From SIG77 sp045589595 (GTDB lineage: Bacteria; Verrucomicrobiota; Lentisphaeria; Victivallales; UBA1829), in the NCBI GenBank assembly GCA_045589595.1, contig JAZNPK010000039.1, positions 1 through 64,000 on the forward strand: a stretch of DNA of 64,000 nucleotides, given 5' to 3'. A program made the translations under genes and the position numbers. The notes below the pieces were generated by a model. The model was not told where the DNA came from and ran no database searches. It was given only the letters and a program-made list of their open reading frames with translations. Shown here piece after piece: positions 46,610 through 55,914 of the stretch; position 1 is the stretch's first letter; the number at the start of each line of letters is the position of its first letter.

Positions 46610-49266
46610 AGCGGTTATTTCCTCAGTTTGATGTCGATTATATCAGCGGTGTGATGTCACTGCGTCGTCCGCAGAAAACATCATTGAAACGTCTGGCAGA
46701 TATTCTGGAAGAAGTACAGCTGTCAAAAGATATGCCGCTTGATTCTGCATTGGAAACGGTCAATAATCTCTTTCCGATATGTACGGACTTTGAGCGTAAT
46801 TTTATGTCGTTGACCTTCGCTCTGGCAACCGGTGTCGGCAAAACCCGTCTGATGGGAGCATTTATCACTTATTTGTACTGTCAGTACGGATATCGGAACT
46901 TTTTTGTTGTTGCTCCGAACCTGACCATTTACAACAAACTCAAAAGCGATTTGGGTGATCCCGGCAGTAAAAAATATGTTTTCAAAGGATGCAGTTGCTT
47001 TGCTGCCAGACCGCCACGGGTTTACGCTGATGATGAATATCGTCAGAAGCCGCTGGATTTTGCGGCTTCTGACGTGAATTTGTTTGTTTTCAATATCGAC
47101 AAATTCAATTCGATGGATGCTTCCATGCGGAAAGTCAATGAGTATCTCGGTCAATCGTTTTTCGATCAGCTTGCAAATCTGGATGATCTGGTTATGCTTA
47201 TGGATGAATCACATCACTACCGGGCAAAAAGCGGTATGCAGGCTCTGAATGAACTCCGGCCAATTCTGGGATTGGAATTGACGGCAACCCCATTGGTAAA
47301 TTCCGGTTCAAGGCAGATTCCATTCAAAAATGTGGTCTATGAATACCCGCTGTCAAAAGCGATTTCCGACGGCTACACCCGTACTCCATTTGCAGTCGGA
47401 CGCAGCGATATGGATTTTTATAAGTTCGGAGATGAGCAGCTGGATAAAATTATGCTGCTTGACGGCATCAAGTGTCACGAACGGGTCAAAACTCATCTGG
47501 AACTTTATGCTAAAAACAACAACCGGCATATCGTGAAACCTTTTATGCTGGTGGTTTGCAAAGATACGGAACACGCCAAAACGGTTCTTGATTTCATTCA
47601 ATCCAAAGAGTTCAGAAATGGAAAGTATGCCAGCAAGACAATTACAGTTCACTCCAAACAAACCGGGGCTGAACGGGATGAAAATGTCCGTTTGCTGCTG
47701 GATGTGGAGCAGCCGGATAATCCTGTTGAGATCGTCATCCACGTTAATGTTTTGAAAGAGGGATGGGATGTCAATAATCTCTTTACCATCGTGCCTTTAC
47801 GTACTGCCACTTCCAAAGTTTTGCGGGAGCAAACCATCGGACGCGGTTTGCGTTTGCCATACGGAGAACGCACCGGAGATAAGGTAGTCGATGCCGTTTA
47901 TCTGACCGCTCACGACAAATTTGATGAAGTTATTTCTGAAGCTCAAAGCGGGGATTCTATTTTCAAAGCCGGTAATGTGATCAAAATTGATCCGGAAGAA
48001 AAGGAAGAACAAGTTATTACCACTCAACCGGCGTTGCCTTTCCCCGATCAGAAGAAAGCAGACGTTTACGCCCAAACCGGCATTGAAGAGAACGATAAAA
48101 ACGATGCCGTAATTGATGAGATAATAGCTGATGTCCAGTCCGAAGTTATTGCTGAAATGCAAAAGAGCAAAACAGGCAGACTTTCTGATGAAACCAAAAA
48201 GAATATCGCAGATAAAGTTGCCAAAAAAGTCAGCGAAAACAAAGACCTTGCCGATACCTACAATGAAAATGCAGATCCGTTCTATGGTTGGATCAGTCAC
48301 GAAGTTACGCATACGGTCAAGGCGATTGTGGATAAATATATTCCAATTCCCAGAATCAAAGTTACTGATGAGGGCGTCACAGAGTATATTTTCGGCGACT
48401 TTGAATTGGATCTCTCTGGATTCACCTATGTTCCCGTCGGAGAAGATCTGCTCATTCAAAACTTGCAGAATATTGCCGATCGGGTAAAACTGGAAGGTGA
48501 AAAAATTGACTTCGGCGACTATAACCCGTTACGTGAAATTGTTTCATTGCTTCGTGAGAAACCGGAAATTGATTATGAAGCGTGTTCGGAATTGCTTTTC
48601 AAACTCATTTCTGCCGCCTATGATCACTTCTTGGAACAGTTCGGGGATAACGGGGCAAAAAATATTGTTATGATGCACCGGCACGACATCGCCGACAAAA
48701 TCTATAACCAGATGATGCAGCATTTTTCATGCAGCAATTCTCTGCTCAAAGAAGAGGTTATCGGTGTAAGCGATACCAACATGGAAAACAATTACTCTTA
48801 CGCCAGCAAGCAAAGCATCTGGGACAAATTTGACAGTTCCGATGAGCATATCAAATCCGTACTTTTTACGGGTATTTCCAAAGGTGTTTTCGCCGAAGCA
48901 AAATTCGACAGCAAACCGGAATTGATATTGGCTAAAATACTTGAATATGAGCCAGAGGTCAAAAATTGGTTGCGTCCGGCAAAAATGCAGTTCAACATCA
49001 CCTATAATCGCGGCAAACGTTACGAACCGGACTTTGTTGTGGAAACAGAGGATACAATTTACCTCGTTGAGGTAAAGGGCGAAGATAAACTCAACGATCC
49101 CGATGTTATTGCCAAAAAGAAACGCGGCATCCAATATTGTCAGGTCGCAACCAACTGGGGAAAAGCCAACGGTTACAAAGCATGGCAGTATCTTTTCATC
49201 CCGTCCATGCAGATCAAAGAAAGCTCAACTTTCAGCAATTTGAGCAAGATATTTGCGGAGAAGTAA
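46606..49266 (+). CDS. res: Type III restriction enzyme, Res subunit
   Basis: An 886-residue superfamily 2 helicase-nuclease. ATGVGKT ends at T80 (Walker A), D200-E-S-H203 is Walker B, LELTATP is motif III, and EQTIGRGLRLPYG is motif VI. The C-terminal nuclease has YEPD809 and LVE822-V-K824, the PD-x-E-x-K catalytic triad. It translocates after ATP hydrolysis and cuts when two Mod-Res complexes meet. All catalytic residues are present, so the system is probably active. It overlaps the RhuM-like gene by four bases. Confidence 0.93.
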   Translation: MKRLFPQFDVDYISGVMSLRRPQKTSLKRLADILEEVQLSKDMPLDSALETVNNLFPICTDFERNFMSLTFALATGVGKTRLMGAFITYLYCQYGYRNFFVVAPNLTIYNKLKSDLGDPGSKKYVFKGCSCFAARPPRVYADDEYRQKPLDFAASDVNLFVFNIDKFNSMDASMRKVNEYLGQSFFDQLANLDDLVMLMDESHHYRAKSGMQALNELRPILGLELTATPLVNSGSRQIPFKNVVYEYPLSKAISDGYTRTPFAVGRSDMDFYKFGDEQLDKIMLLDGIKCHERVKTHLELYAKNNNRHIVKPFMLVVCKDTEHAKTVLDFIQSKEFRNGKYASKTITVHSKQTGAERDENVRLLLDVEQPDNPVEIVIHVNVLKEGWDVNNLFTIVPLRTATSKVLREQTIGRGLRLPYGERTGDKVVDAVYLTAHDKFDEVISEAQSGDSIFKAGNVIKIDPEEKEEQVITTQPALPFPDQKKADVYAQTGIEENDKNDAVIDEIIADVQSEVIAEMQKSKTGRLSDETKKNIADKVAKKVSENKDLADTYNENADPFYGWISHEVTHTVKAIVDKYIPIPRIKVTDEGVTEYIFGDFELDLSGFTYVPVGEDLLIQNLQNIADRVKLEGEKIDFGDYNPLREIVSLLREKPEIDYEACSELLFKLISAAYDHFLEQFGDNGAKNIVMMHRHDIADKIYNQMMQHFSCSNSLLKEEVIGVSDTNMENNYSYASKQSIWDKFDSSDEHIKSVLFTGISKGVFAEAKFDSKPELILAKILEYEPEVKNWLRPAKMQFNITYNRGKRYEPDFVVETEDTIYLVEVKGEDKLNDPDVIAKKKRGIQYCQVATNWGKANGYKAWQYLFIPSMQIKESSTFSNLSKIFAEK

Positions 49267-49289
49267 ACTAAAATAAGGCGATTTTTATT

Positions 49290-50501
49290 ATGGTGAAAGA
49301 ACAAGAAAACGTTGAGAATATCATTCAAACAGAAACAGTTGAGGTAAATTTGGATAGAAAAATCATTATTTTTCATAAGGGAGAAGAATATCTTTGCATT
49401 AACAAAGATAATGGCGTGATATTAAATGGAGAAAATCTCAAGGATAGTGACGGTAAATTAATCACGGATTATAAACCTATCTTTAAAGATTTTTGCTTTG
49501 ATTTATTTACTCAATATTTCGAAAATATTACAATCCTTTCAGCAGCCGGTACCTCTATGGATAATGGAGACCGCAAGGGAAAAGATAGAATAAAATTATG
49601 GGATGAATGCGAAGATAAATTAGCTGAAATAAGCGCTAAAATTTCAAAGGTGAAAGAACAAGAATTCTGGGGAAATAAAAATTTGGAAGATGCTCTTTCA
49701 TATATAGAGACATATCAAAAATTAAAAATCGGAGATGTGACAGCGGAATTAAACGACATAAAAAACATTATACGAAAGAACTGTAACCTTCAGTTAGATG
49801 AAGCTCAAGCTCCACATGAAGAATTTTTGAGGAAGGTAACAGCTCGAAAAATCAACTCAAGCCGAGTTCAGCTATTTACAACAAATTATGATACACTTTG
49901 GGAGCAAGCTGCTTCCAAAGCAGGATTTATTGTAATTGATGGTTTTTCTTTTTCGCATCCTAGAAAATTCTCTGGACGATGGTTTGATTTAGACATTGTA
50001 AATCGCGAAAAGACGAGAATTAAAAACGAAGACAGTTTTATTCCAAACGTCATACATCTTTACAAGTTGCATGGTTCTATTGATTGGCAATTATCAGAGA
50101 ATGACGTCGTGCAAACAAGCGAAGATAACAGTGATGCATTAATGATATATCCCGCATCGGATAAATACGAAAGTTCATATAGGCAACCTTTTTTTGAAAT
50201 GATGTCTCGTTTTCAGCAATCTTTACGACGGGACAATGTACTACTGCTGGTAATGGGATTTGGCTTCCAAGATATGCATATACAAAATGTAATCGTAGAA
50301 GCTGTAAAACAAAACCCCTCGTTGCATCTTGTAATACTTGACTATAATAGTCAAAATTCTATTAATATTGACTTCTATAAAGAAATGTTTCGCGGGGCTA
50401 TGTCGAAGGTATCGATTATATTCGGAACATTTAGTGAAATAACAAAAAATATCCCAATTAATGAAGTGTACAAAGAGGTAAATAATGAAAAAGATCTTTG
50501 A
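49290..50501 (+). CDS. SIR2-like NAD-hydrolase subunit of a SIR2-HerA defence system
   Basis: A 403-residue SIR2-fold protein. SAAGTSMDNG is the NAD-binding GAGTS-like loop, FTTNYD with N199-Y-D201 is the conserved core, and LH261GS carries the catalytic histidine; GFGFQDMHI matches the late family motif. With HerA this forms an abortive defence complex that depletes NAD or degrades DNA upon phage infection. The two reading frames overlap by 17 bases, which fixes their stoichiometry. The gene is AT-rich compared with the adjacent restriction genes, suggesting separate acquisition. Confidence 0.85.
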   Translation: MVKEQENVENIIQTETVEVNLDRKIIIFHKGEEYLCINKDNGVILNGENLKDSDGKLITDYKPIFKDFCFDLFTQYFENITILSAAGTSMDNGDRKGKDRIKLWDECEDKLAEISAKISKVKEQEFWGNKNLEDALSYIETYQKLKIGDVTAELNDIKNIIRKNCNLQLDEAQAPHEEFLRKVTARKINSSRVQLFTTNYDTLWEQAASKAGFIVIDGFSFSHPRKFSGRWFDLDIVNREKTRIKNEDSFIPNVIHLYKLHGSIDWQLSENDVVQTSEDNSDALMIYPASDKYESSYRQPFFEMMSRFQQSLRRDNVLLLVMGFGFQDMHIQNVIVEAVKQNPSLHLVILDYNSQNSINIDFYKEMFRGAMSKVSIIFGTFSEITKNIPINEVYKEVNNEKDL

Positions 50502-52209
50502 TAGCTCTTGTTTTTTGGGGTATGTAAATCAGGTTTCGCCACAAGGGGTACGAATACATTTTCCATCTTCAAAATTACTTAACAATTTTCGCCATGAAGG
50601 AACTTTATTTAATGGGGCAAATGTAGGTGATTTTGTTGTTATAGAAGGCGTTCACTATGGTTTCCTTGCGCGAATTGTAGATTTAAGCTTGCCGGATAGT
50701 GAACGAAAGTCTATAGATGAAAAATCAATCCACGAAAGTGAATCAATTTTTCATCCAATCGCAACTGCAGAATTATTGCTTTCATTCGACTTGTATTGTC
50801 CTGATAAACTTGAAAAGACCGTTGCTCATTTTCCCCCCATCGGAGCTAAAGTTTTTGCATGTTCTGAAAATTTGTTGAAAGATTATATTAAATCATTCGG
50901 GGCCCAGAATGATGAATGCTGCAATGTTTATGCAGAAATCGGTGCGTTGTCATCTCATAGATTACCTTGCAGTGTTTCAATAAATTCAATATTTAATAGA
51001 CATTGCGCTGTTGTCGGTACAACAGGCGGTGGAAAAAGTTGGACTGTGGCAAGGCTGATAGAGTCATTAAAAAAGCAAACTTGTAATAAAGTTATTTTAA
51101 TTGATGCAACCGGAGAATATGAAGGAATCGCGGATAAAAATTATATTCTTGGCTCTGATGCATATTTCCCGTATACAAAATTGACTATAGCTGATTTGTT
51201 TTATTTGTTGCGTCCTACAGGGCAGTCTCAAAGACCTATCTTGTTAGAAGCTATTCGGTCATTAAAGTTGGTAAGAATTGCTCAAACAGATCCTTTATAT
51301 TCCTCAAAAACATCTTCCTGCCAAATAACAATAACTCCTGCAGGACAACTCCAGAAAGCAAACCAGCAGAAAAGACCAGTAAAACTCGGTTTTTATGTAT
51401 ATAGAGATAAAATAAATAATTCACTATGTGATTTTGATATAAATAACTTAATTGGACAGATTAATGAGGAGTGCGTATATCAATCATCTCGTCTTGGGGA
51501 TGCTTATTATGGAGATCGCAATCTGAAAGATTATGATTATCAAACTTCTTTGATTTGCAGAATCGCAGAATTATTAAGCAATCCAATCTTTTCAAATCTG
51601 TTTGGATTTTCAAAAGATATACCTGATTTAACATCTATAACAGATGCAATTGATACTTTTTTGAAATCTAAAGATGAACAAATCTTAAGGATATGTTTCT
51701 CGCAAGTTCCATCATCTTTTTTTGCAAAAGAAATCGTTGCAAATGCATTAGCATCGCATATGTTATCGTTTGCTCGTGAAGGGAAATTTTTATCTTCACC
51801 ATTGGTTATGTGTTTGGATGAAGCTCATCAATTTTTAAACAAAAATGTTAGTGATGATTTCTTTTCAACTCAACCATTAGATGCGTTTGATTCCATCGCA
51901 AAAGAATGTAGGAAATATGGTCTTTTTTTATGTTTATCAACTCAAATACCTCGAGATATTCCAATAGGCACATTAAGCCAAATTGGAACATTCATTGTTC
52001 ATCGTTTAATAAATGATCAAGATCGCAAAACGATAGAGAGTGCTTGCTCGTCAGCGAACAAAAATTCCTTATCTCTCTTGCCTGTATTAGGTGCAGGAGA
52101 GGCGTTGTTGTTGGGAGTTGATTTCCCTATGCCATTAACACTAAAAATAAAAGCTCCAAGTAATCCTCCAAATTCCAAGACTCCGATGTTAACGAGTCTG
52201 AGACAATAG
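50485..52209 (+). CDS. HerA-like ATPase subunit of the SIR2-HerA system
   Basis: A 574-residue FtsK-HerA superfamily ATPase. An N-terminal barrel domain (to about residue 150) precedes G178-TTGGGK-S185 (Walker A) and LDEAH at 444-448 (Walker B); KYGLFLCLSTQ follows as the sensor/arginine region typical of HerA. It forms hexamers that bind SIR2 rings. GAGG lies just before its ATG, inside the end of the SIR2 gene. No NurA nuclease is adjacent, so this is not the archaeal repair arrangement. Confidence 0.88.
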   Translation: MKKIFDSSCFLGYVNQVSPQGVRIHFPSSKLLNNFRHEGTLFNGANVGDFVVIEGVHYGFLARIVDLSLPDSERKSIDEKSIHESESIFHPIATAELLLSFDLYCPDKLEKTVAHFPPIGAKVFACSENLLKDYIKSFGAQNDECCNVYAEIGALSSHRLPCSVSINSIFNRHCAVVGTTGGGKSWTVARLIESLKKQTCNKVILIDATGEYEGIADKNYILGSDAYFPYTKLTIADLFYLLRPTGQSQRPILLEAIRSLKLVRIAQTDPLYSSKTSSCQITITPAGQLQKANQQKRPVKLGFYVYRDKINNSLCDFDINNLIGQINEECVYQSSRLGDAYYGDRNLKDYDYQTSLICRIAELLSNPIFSNLFGFSKDIPDLTSITDAIDTFLKSKDEQILRICFSQVPSSFFAKEIVANALASHMLSFAREGKFLSSPLVMCLDEAHQFLNKNVSDDFFSTQPLDAFDSIAKECRKYGLFLCLSTQIPRDIPIGTLSQIGTFIVHRLINDQDRKTIESACSSANKNSLSLLPVLGAGEALLLGVDFPMPLTLKIKAPSNPPNSKTPMLTSLRQ

Positions 52210-52222
52210 ATAATCATCTGAT

Positions 52223-52251
52223 TTGACATATATATTACTTCCACGAATATA
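52223..52251 (+). promoter_or_regulatory. Possible promoter for the sliding-clamp operon
   Basis: A consensus TTGACA at 52223-52228 is followed 17 bases later by a weak AATATA box. It lies right after the HerA stop. Confidence 0.35.
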
Positions 52252-52292
52252 CAGCCTCATCGGTCTTTTGATCGGTGAGGCTGAACTGTTTT
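52252..52292 (+). terminator. Terminator or leader hairpin between HerA and the clamp gene
   Basis: CAGCCTCATCG (52252-52262) pairs with CGGTGAGGCTG (52273-52283) with one G-U, then AACTGTTTT. It could end the HerA transcript or attenuate the clamp operon. Confidence 0.5.
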
Positions 52293-52321
52293 GTATCCCA
52301 AACAAACTCATGGAGGTAAAT

Positions 52322-53584
52322 ATGAGAATTGAAAAGAAAACTTTGAATGATGCCCTGCGGGTGCTGGGTAAGGTGGTGTGCCAGACTTCACCGGTGGAAC
52401 TGTACCGGTCGGTGCGTTTTGTCGGTGATGAGAATGGCATCCGGGCTATGGCGACGGATGGAGTGGAAACGGTTTCGGTGGCGGTGGATGCGTTCGCTGA
52501 AACTGAAATCGACTTCTGTGTGCCGTTTAAGGAGCTGAAAGATCTGGTCAGAATCGGACGGAGTGAAACGATCGAACTCTCTGGAACGTACATTGAGTTT
52601 CCGGAATTGGAAGAACCGACAGCGGAAGCGGTTTCAGCAATACTGCCAGTGAACTTTGGAGAACTGCTGACACAGGCGGCTTCGGTTGTTGATCGTAGCA
52701 ATTATCGGAGATTGTTGCAGGGAATCAACCTTTCCAATGCAGGAGTGACAGCGACGGATGGTAAACAGTTGTTGCATCTTCCTTGCGTGTTGTCGCTGAC
52801 CAAAGATGTGACCATACCGTTTCCGTCTGCATTGCTGACTGCCAAAACTTCTGAAATGGGAATGCTTCTGGTCTGGGACAAGTTCTTTCAGATCGAGATC
52901 GGCAACTTCAGCTGGCACGGTAAACTGTTGGAAGGTCAGTACCCCAACTGGCGTGGTGTAATTCCATCACCTGAAAGTCACGATTACAGCATCACTCTGC
53001 ACGACATCGAAAAAGTCCTGAACTGGGTCAAAATGATACCCGGTCAGAAGAATACCAATGGCGTGGAATTGAACGTAATGCCCGATGGTTCGGTTACGCT
53101 TGTTTCGTGTATTCAGCCGAACTTTGAGCTGAATACTTCTGCGACTGTTACCGGTGTTCGTCCGAGAGCCGTTCTGATGCTCGACCGTGAAATCATTTTG
53201 CGGATGCTGCTGCAGGGATACAATACTTTCTCTGCTCATTCGGACGGTCTGGTTCCGGTGATTGCTTCAGGTGGTGCCGGTCAGTATATCGCCATGCCAA
53301 TTCGTACAATTAACAAAAATCCCATTCAACCTAAACAGGAGGAAAAGAAAATGGAAATTGAAAACACCAATGTTGTGGAGCCGCAGAACGCCGCTCCGGT
53401 CGTCAATCCCTTGGATGAACTCGGTACTGCCATTGAGGATTTCAAGCTCAAAATTAAGGCAATGTTTGAGGAGTCAACGGTATTGAGCCGTAAGGTTAAG
53501 GAAGTCGCTTTGATTCAGAAGCAGAAAGAGCGCGACTTCATCCAAGCCCGCCGTGCCATCGAGCGTATCCGCATGGCGATCTGA
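52322..53584 (+). CDS. DnaN-like DNA polymerase sliding clamp with a C-terminal coiled-coil extension
   Basis: A 420-residue protein. Residues 1-340 match the beta-clamp layout: three similar domains, with ATDGVETVSV and ATDGKQLLHLP corresponding to the repeated family strands, LLEGQYPNWRGVIP in the second domain and YIAMPIR as the usual C-terminal end. A further 80 residues, EIENTNVVEPQ onward, form a linker and a charged coiled coil. A strong ribosome site inside the gene at 53337 would also start that tail alone. I start at 52322, where GGAGG lies five bases upstream. A clamp on an element suggests it recruits host polymerase or mismatch proteins to its own DNA. Confidence 0.8.
   Translation: MRIEKKTLNDALRVLGKVVCQTSPVELYRSVRFVGDENGIRAMATDGVETVSVAVDAFAETEIDFCVPFKELKDLVRIGRSETIELSGTYIEFPELEEPTAEAVSAILPVNFGELLTQAASVVDRSNYRRLLQGINLSNAGVTATDGKQLLHLPCVLSLTKDVTIPFPSALLTAKTSEMGMLLVWDKFFQIEIGNFSWHGKLLEGQYPNWRGVIPSPESHDYSITLHDIEKVLNWVKMIPGQKNTNGVELNVMPDGSVTLVSCIQPNFELNTSATVTGVRPRAVLMLDREIILRMLLQGYNTFSAHSDGLVPVIASGGAGQYIAMPIRTINKNPIQPKQEEKKMEIENTNVVEPQNAAPVVNPLDELGTAIEDFKLKIKAMFEESTVLSRKVKEVALIQKQKERDFIQARRAIERIRMAI
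53337..53353 (+). promoter_or_regulatory. Internal ribosome site and start within the clamp gene
   Basis: AGGAGG (53337-53342) lies eight bases before an in-frame ATG (53351). Starting there gives a 77-residue coiled-coil protein beginning MEIENTNVVEPQ and sharing the clamp gene's stop. Confidence 0.6.
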
Positions 53585-53655
53585 AACCAACACCACCCCA
53601 TGAAGGACAGACGGTATCGTGCCGCCTGTCCTTCGTCATTTTAGGAGAAATGATT

Positions 53656-54063
53656 ATGTTAAAACTCAATGCTTCTTACAGTAAGAAAGTTCCTGCAGAG
53701 GGAGAGTACACCAGTCAGAGTTACCACGCCAGTATCGAAGTTGAACTTCCGGACGGTTTGAGTTCGGTGCAGCTCAACAGCAAAATCCACGAAACCTTTG
53801 AAATGGTACGTAATTCAGTTGAAGCTGAATTACACGGAAATCCTCCCGCTTCTGCGCCGGTAAATGGCGTTCAAAATACTCAAAATCGGCACGGTCAACC
53901 CACTCCCCCAGCGAGCCCCAAACAGATTAAATTCATGCTTGATCTGGCACGTACCAAAGGCATTACTCCGCAGCAGATTGCCGCCCAGCATGGCGTGGCG
54001 ACTGTCGAGCAGATGAGCAAGCGGCAATGTTCAGATCTCATCAACAGTTGGAGGGCGGCATGA
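53656..54063 (+). CDS. Hypothetical protein of the clamp-nuclease operon
   Basis: A 135-residue protein that I do not recognise. The first 60 residues look like a beta-rich domain with an EVELPDGLSSVQL stretch; a Pro/Asn-rich linker follows; the last 50 residues (SPKQIKFMLDLARTKGI then MSKRQCSDLIN) form a small helical domain seen at the end of several phage recombination proteins. AGGAG lies eight bases before the chosen ATG; another ATG two codons earlier is too close to it. It overlaps the nuclease gene by four bases and is probably an accessory DNA-binding protein. Confidence 0.7.
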   Translation: MLKLNASYSKKVPAEGEYTSQSYHASIEVELPDGLSSVQLNSKIHETFEMVRNSVEAELHGNPPASAPVNGVQNTQNRHGQPTPPASPKQIKFMLDLARTKGITPQQIAAQHGVATVEQMSKRQCSDLINSWRAA

Positions 54064-54833
54064 GGATTGATAAGCTCCGTGAGATGCCGCACTGGTCGTA
54101 CTCGGCAATGCAGTGCTATTTGACCTGTCCGCTGAAATACAAGTTCCGTTACATTGACAACGCAGAGCCGGAACGTACCGGTTCCTGCTTTCCGTTTGGC
54201 AGAGCGTTCCACGCGGCTCTTTCTGAACGTGCCAGAATCGGTAAAGATATGTCCGAGCGAGAAGTGTGCGACGTCTTTGAGGACTACTTCAAGGCTGAAA
54301 CCGATGCTGCAGAAAACCTTATTTATAAAGCCAATGAGGATTACGACAGCCTCCTGCAGACCGGGTTCAAGATGGTTGAGGTCGCTTGTAAATACTGGCA
54401 GGATGACTTTGCAGTTCTGCGAGTGGCTGAAACCTTTTCGGTCAATGTTCCCGGTTTGAGCAAGCCGCTGATCGGTGAATTTGACTGTGTGGTGACGGAC
54501 GGGCACGACAACTGTATCGTAGACTGGAAGACTGCTTCTGCGAAATGGCCGGTTGGTAAAGCTGACAAAGATCTGCAAGCAACTGCGTTCTGTTATGCGT
54601 TCAAGCAGAAGTACGGAGAAAAACCGCTGTTCCGTTTCGACGTTTACACCAAAGCGAAGTCACCGAGTGTCAACAATTATTATACGTTGCGGACCGACAA
54701 CGAATTGGAGCGTTTTGTTTCGCTTGCCATTGGTATCGAAAAGAGCGTTATCAGCGGTGACTTCTATCCTAATGAAAGCGGCTTCGGCTGTGGCGAATGT
54801 CCCTACCGTGACCGTTGCAAAAAGTGGAGGTAA
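54060..54833 (+). CDS. PD-(D/E)XK nuclease of the Cas4/RecB family with likely Fe-S cluster
   Basis: A 257-residue RecB-like exonuclease. WSYSAMQCYLTCPLKYKFRY supplies the first cysteine; GEFD142 and VD155-W-K157 are the catalytic acids and lysine; GCGECPYRDRC at the end gives the other three cysteines of a 4Fe-4S site. The motif QATAFCYAF is the conserved Q/Y helix. It would resect element or phage DNA ends. Start overlaps the previous stop (ATGA) and the next gene begins two bases later, so the three are coupled. Confidence 0.87.
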   Translation: MRIDKLREMPHWSYSAMQCYLTCPLKYKFRYIDNAEPERTGSCFPFGRAFHAALSERARIGKDMSEREVCDVFEDYFKAETDAAENLIYKANEDYDSLLQTGFKMVEVACKYWQDDFAVLRVAETFSVNVPGLSKPLIGEFDCVVTDGHDNCIVDWKTASAKWPVGKADKDLQATAFCYAFKQKYGEKPLFRFDVYTKAKSPSVNNYYTLRTDNELERFVSLAIGIEKSVISGDFYPNESGFGCGECPYRDRCKKWR

Positions 54834-54835
54834 CT

Positions 54836-55561
54836 ATGGGACTTATGATGTGCGATGGTAAGTTTGTCAGTCGGGATGAGGTTGCTCTCGTTCCGACACC
54901 CGGAGGCACAGAGAGTTGGAAACCGGTTCCTCACATGGAGGTAATCGATGCCGTAACCGATGTGGTAAAAGCCCACAGTTGGCAGATACTCGATGAAAAT
55001 TTCGGTCTGGCTCGTGAGGGACAGAAGATGTTCGGCGTGATGCGAATCAATAAAAGCAACAGTTCTGATTGGAGCCGCTGTATCGGACTGCGGAATAGCC
55101 ACGATAAAAGTTTTGCAGTCGGGCTGTCGGCAGGCATCAGCGTTACTGTATGCAGCAATCTCGCTTTCGGTGGAACCACCGTAATCAAGCGGCGACATAC
55201 CAGCCGGATCGAATTGACCGAGTTGGTTGATGTGGCGATGAATGAGCTTGAGAACGAGTTTCTTATGCTTGAGACCGTCTGCGAGGATTTGAAAATCATC
55301 TACCTGAAAAACGATGATGAAGCCAGATCAAGCATCGTCAGAGCCGCCGAGCTTGGAGCGATCAACAGTTCCGATATCGTACCGGTCTTCAAAGAATTTA
55401 AGAACCCACGACATCCGGAGTTCTCTGAACCGACACGCTATTCGTTGCTCAACGCTTTTACCGAAACGATCAAAAAGTATACGCCGCTACGGGTTGACCA
55501 GTCGTATATGGCACTCAATCGCTGCTTCGGGCTGGACGGTAAGCGTCCGGCAATATGGTAA
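54836..55561 (+). CDS. DUF932-like phage/plasmid protein
   Basis: A 241-residue protein. GLRNSHDKSFAVGLSAGISVTVCSNLAF and RRHTSRI match the DUF932 family (phage/plasmid-like protein TIGR03299 relatives), widely encoded next to RecT/RecB-type genes on mobile elements; biochemical role unknown. The start at 54836 has GGAGG five bases upstream. A terminator follows about 105 bases after the stop, so the clamp-to-DUF932 genes form one transcription unit. Confidence 0.75.
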   Translation: MGLMMCDGKFVSRDEVALVPTPGGTESWKPVPHMEVIDAVTDVVKAHSWQILDENFGLAREGQKMFGVMRINKSNSSDWSRCIGLRNSHDKSFAVGLSAGISVTVCSNLAFGGTTVIKRRHTSRIELTELVDVAMNELENEFLMLETVCEDLKIIYLKNDDEARSSIVRAAELGAINSSDIVPVFKEFKNPRHPEFSEPTRYSLLNAFTETIKKYTPLRVDQSYMALNRCFGLDGKRPAIW

Positions 55562-55666
55562 TTCGCCAGAGGCTCGCCAACGCTGCGGTAACGCAGTGTC
55601 CGGGAAACCGGAGGCCTACAGCACAACCAGTACGGAAGTGATGCACCCGTACTGTATCAAGTCATC

Positions 55667-55694
55667 CCGGGAGCGTAAAAACTCCCGGTCTTTT
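55667..55694 (+). terminator. Terminator of the clamp-nuclease-DUF932 operon
   Basis: CCGGGAG (55667-55673) pairs with CTCCCGG (55682-55688), followed by TCTTTT. Confidence 0.65.
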
Positions 55695-55718
55695 ACCACC
55701 AACAGAAAGGAAATATTG

Positions 55719-55871
55719 ATGGAGAATGAAAATGAGAACCGTGACCATAATCCGCTTAAAGATAATCAAGATGATTCTTGGATTATTGCTGCGTTGACAA
55801 CCGCTTTTGTCGCCGGTGTCGGTGCAACTATCGCTGCAATCAAACTTGTCAGCAAGCTCGTAAACAAATAA
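55719..55871 (+). CDS. Small single-pass membrane protein
   Basis: A 50-residue protein with an acidic, Asn-rich head (MENENENRDHNPLKDNQ) and one membrane helix (IIAALTTAFVAGVGATIAAI) followed by a Lys-rich end. AAAGG lies upstream at normal spacing. Size and shape resemble phage holin-like or toxin peptides, but nothing in the neighbourhood confirms either. Confidence 0.55.
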   Translation: MENENENRDHNPLKDNQDDSWIIAALTTAFVAGVGATIAAIKLVSKLVNK

Positions 55872-55914
55872 CCACTCCCCTCTGCCGGACCACACCGGCA
55901 GAGGGGGCTACCTA

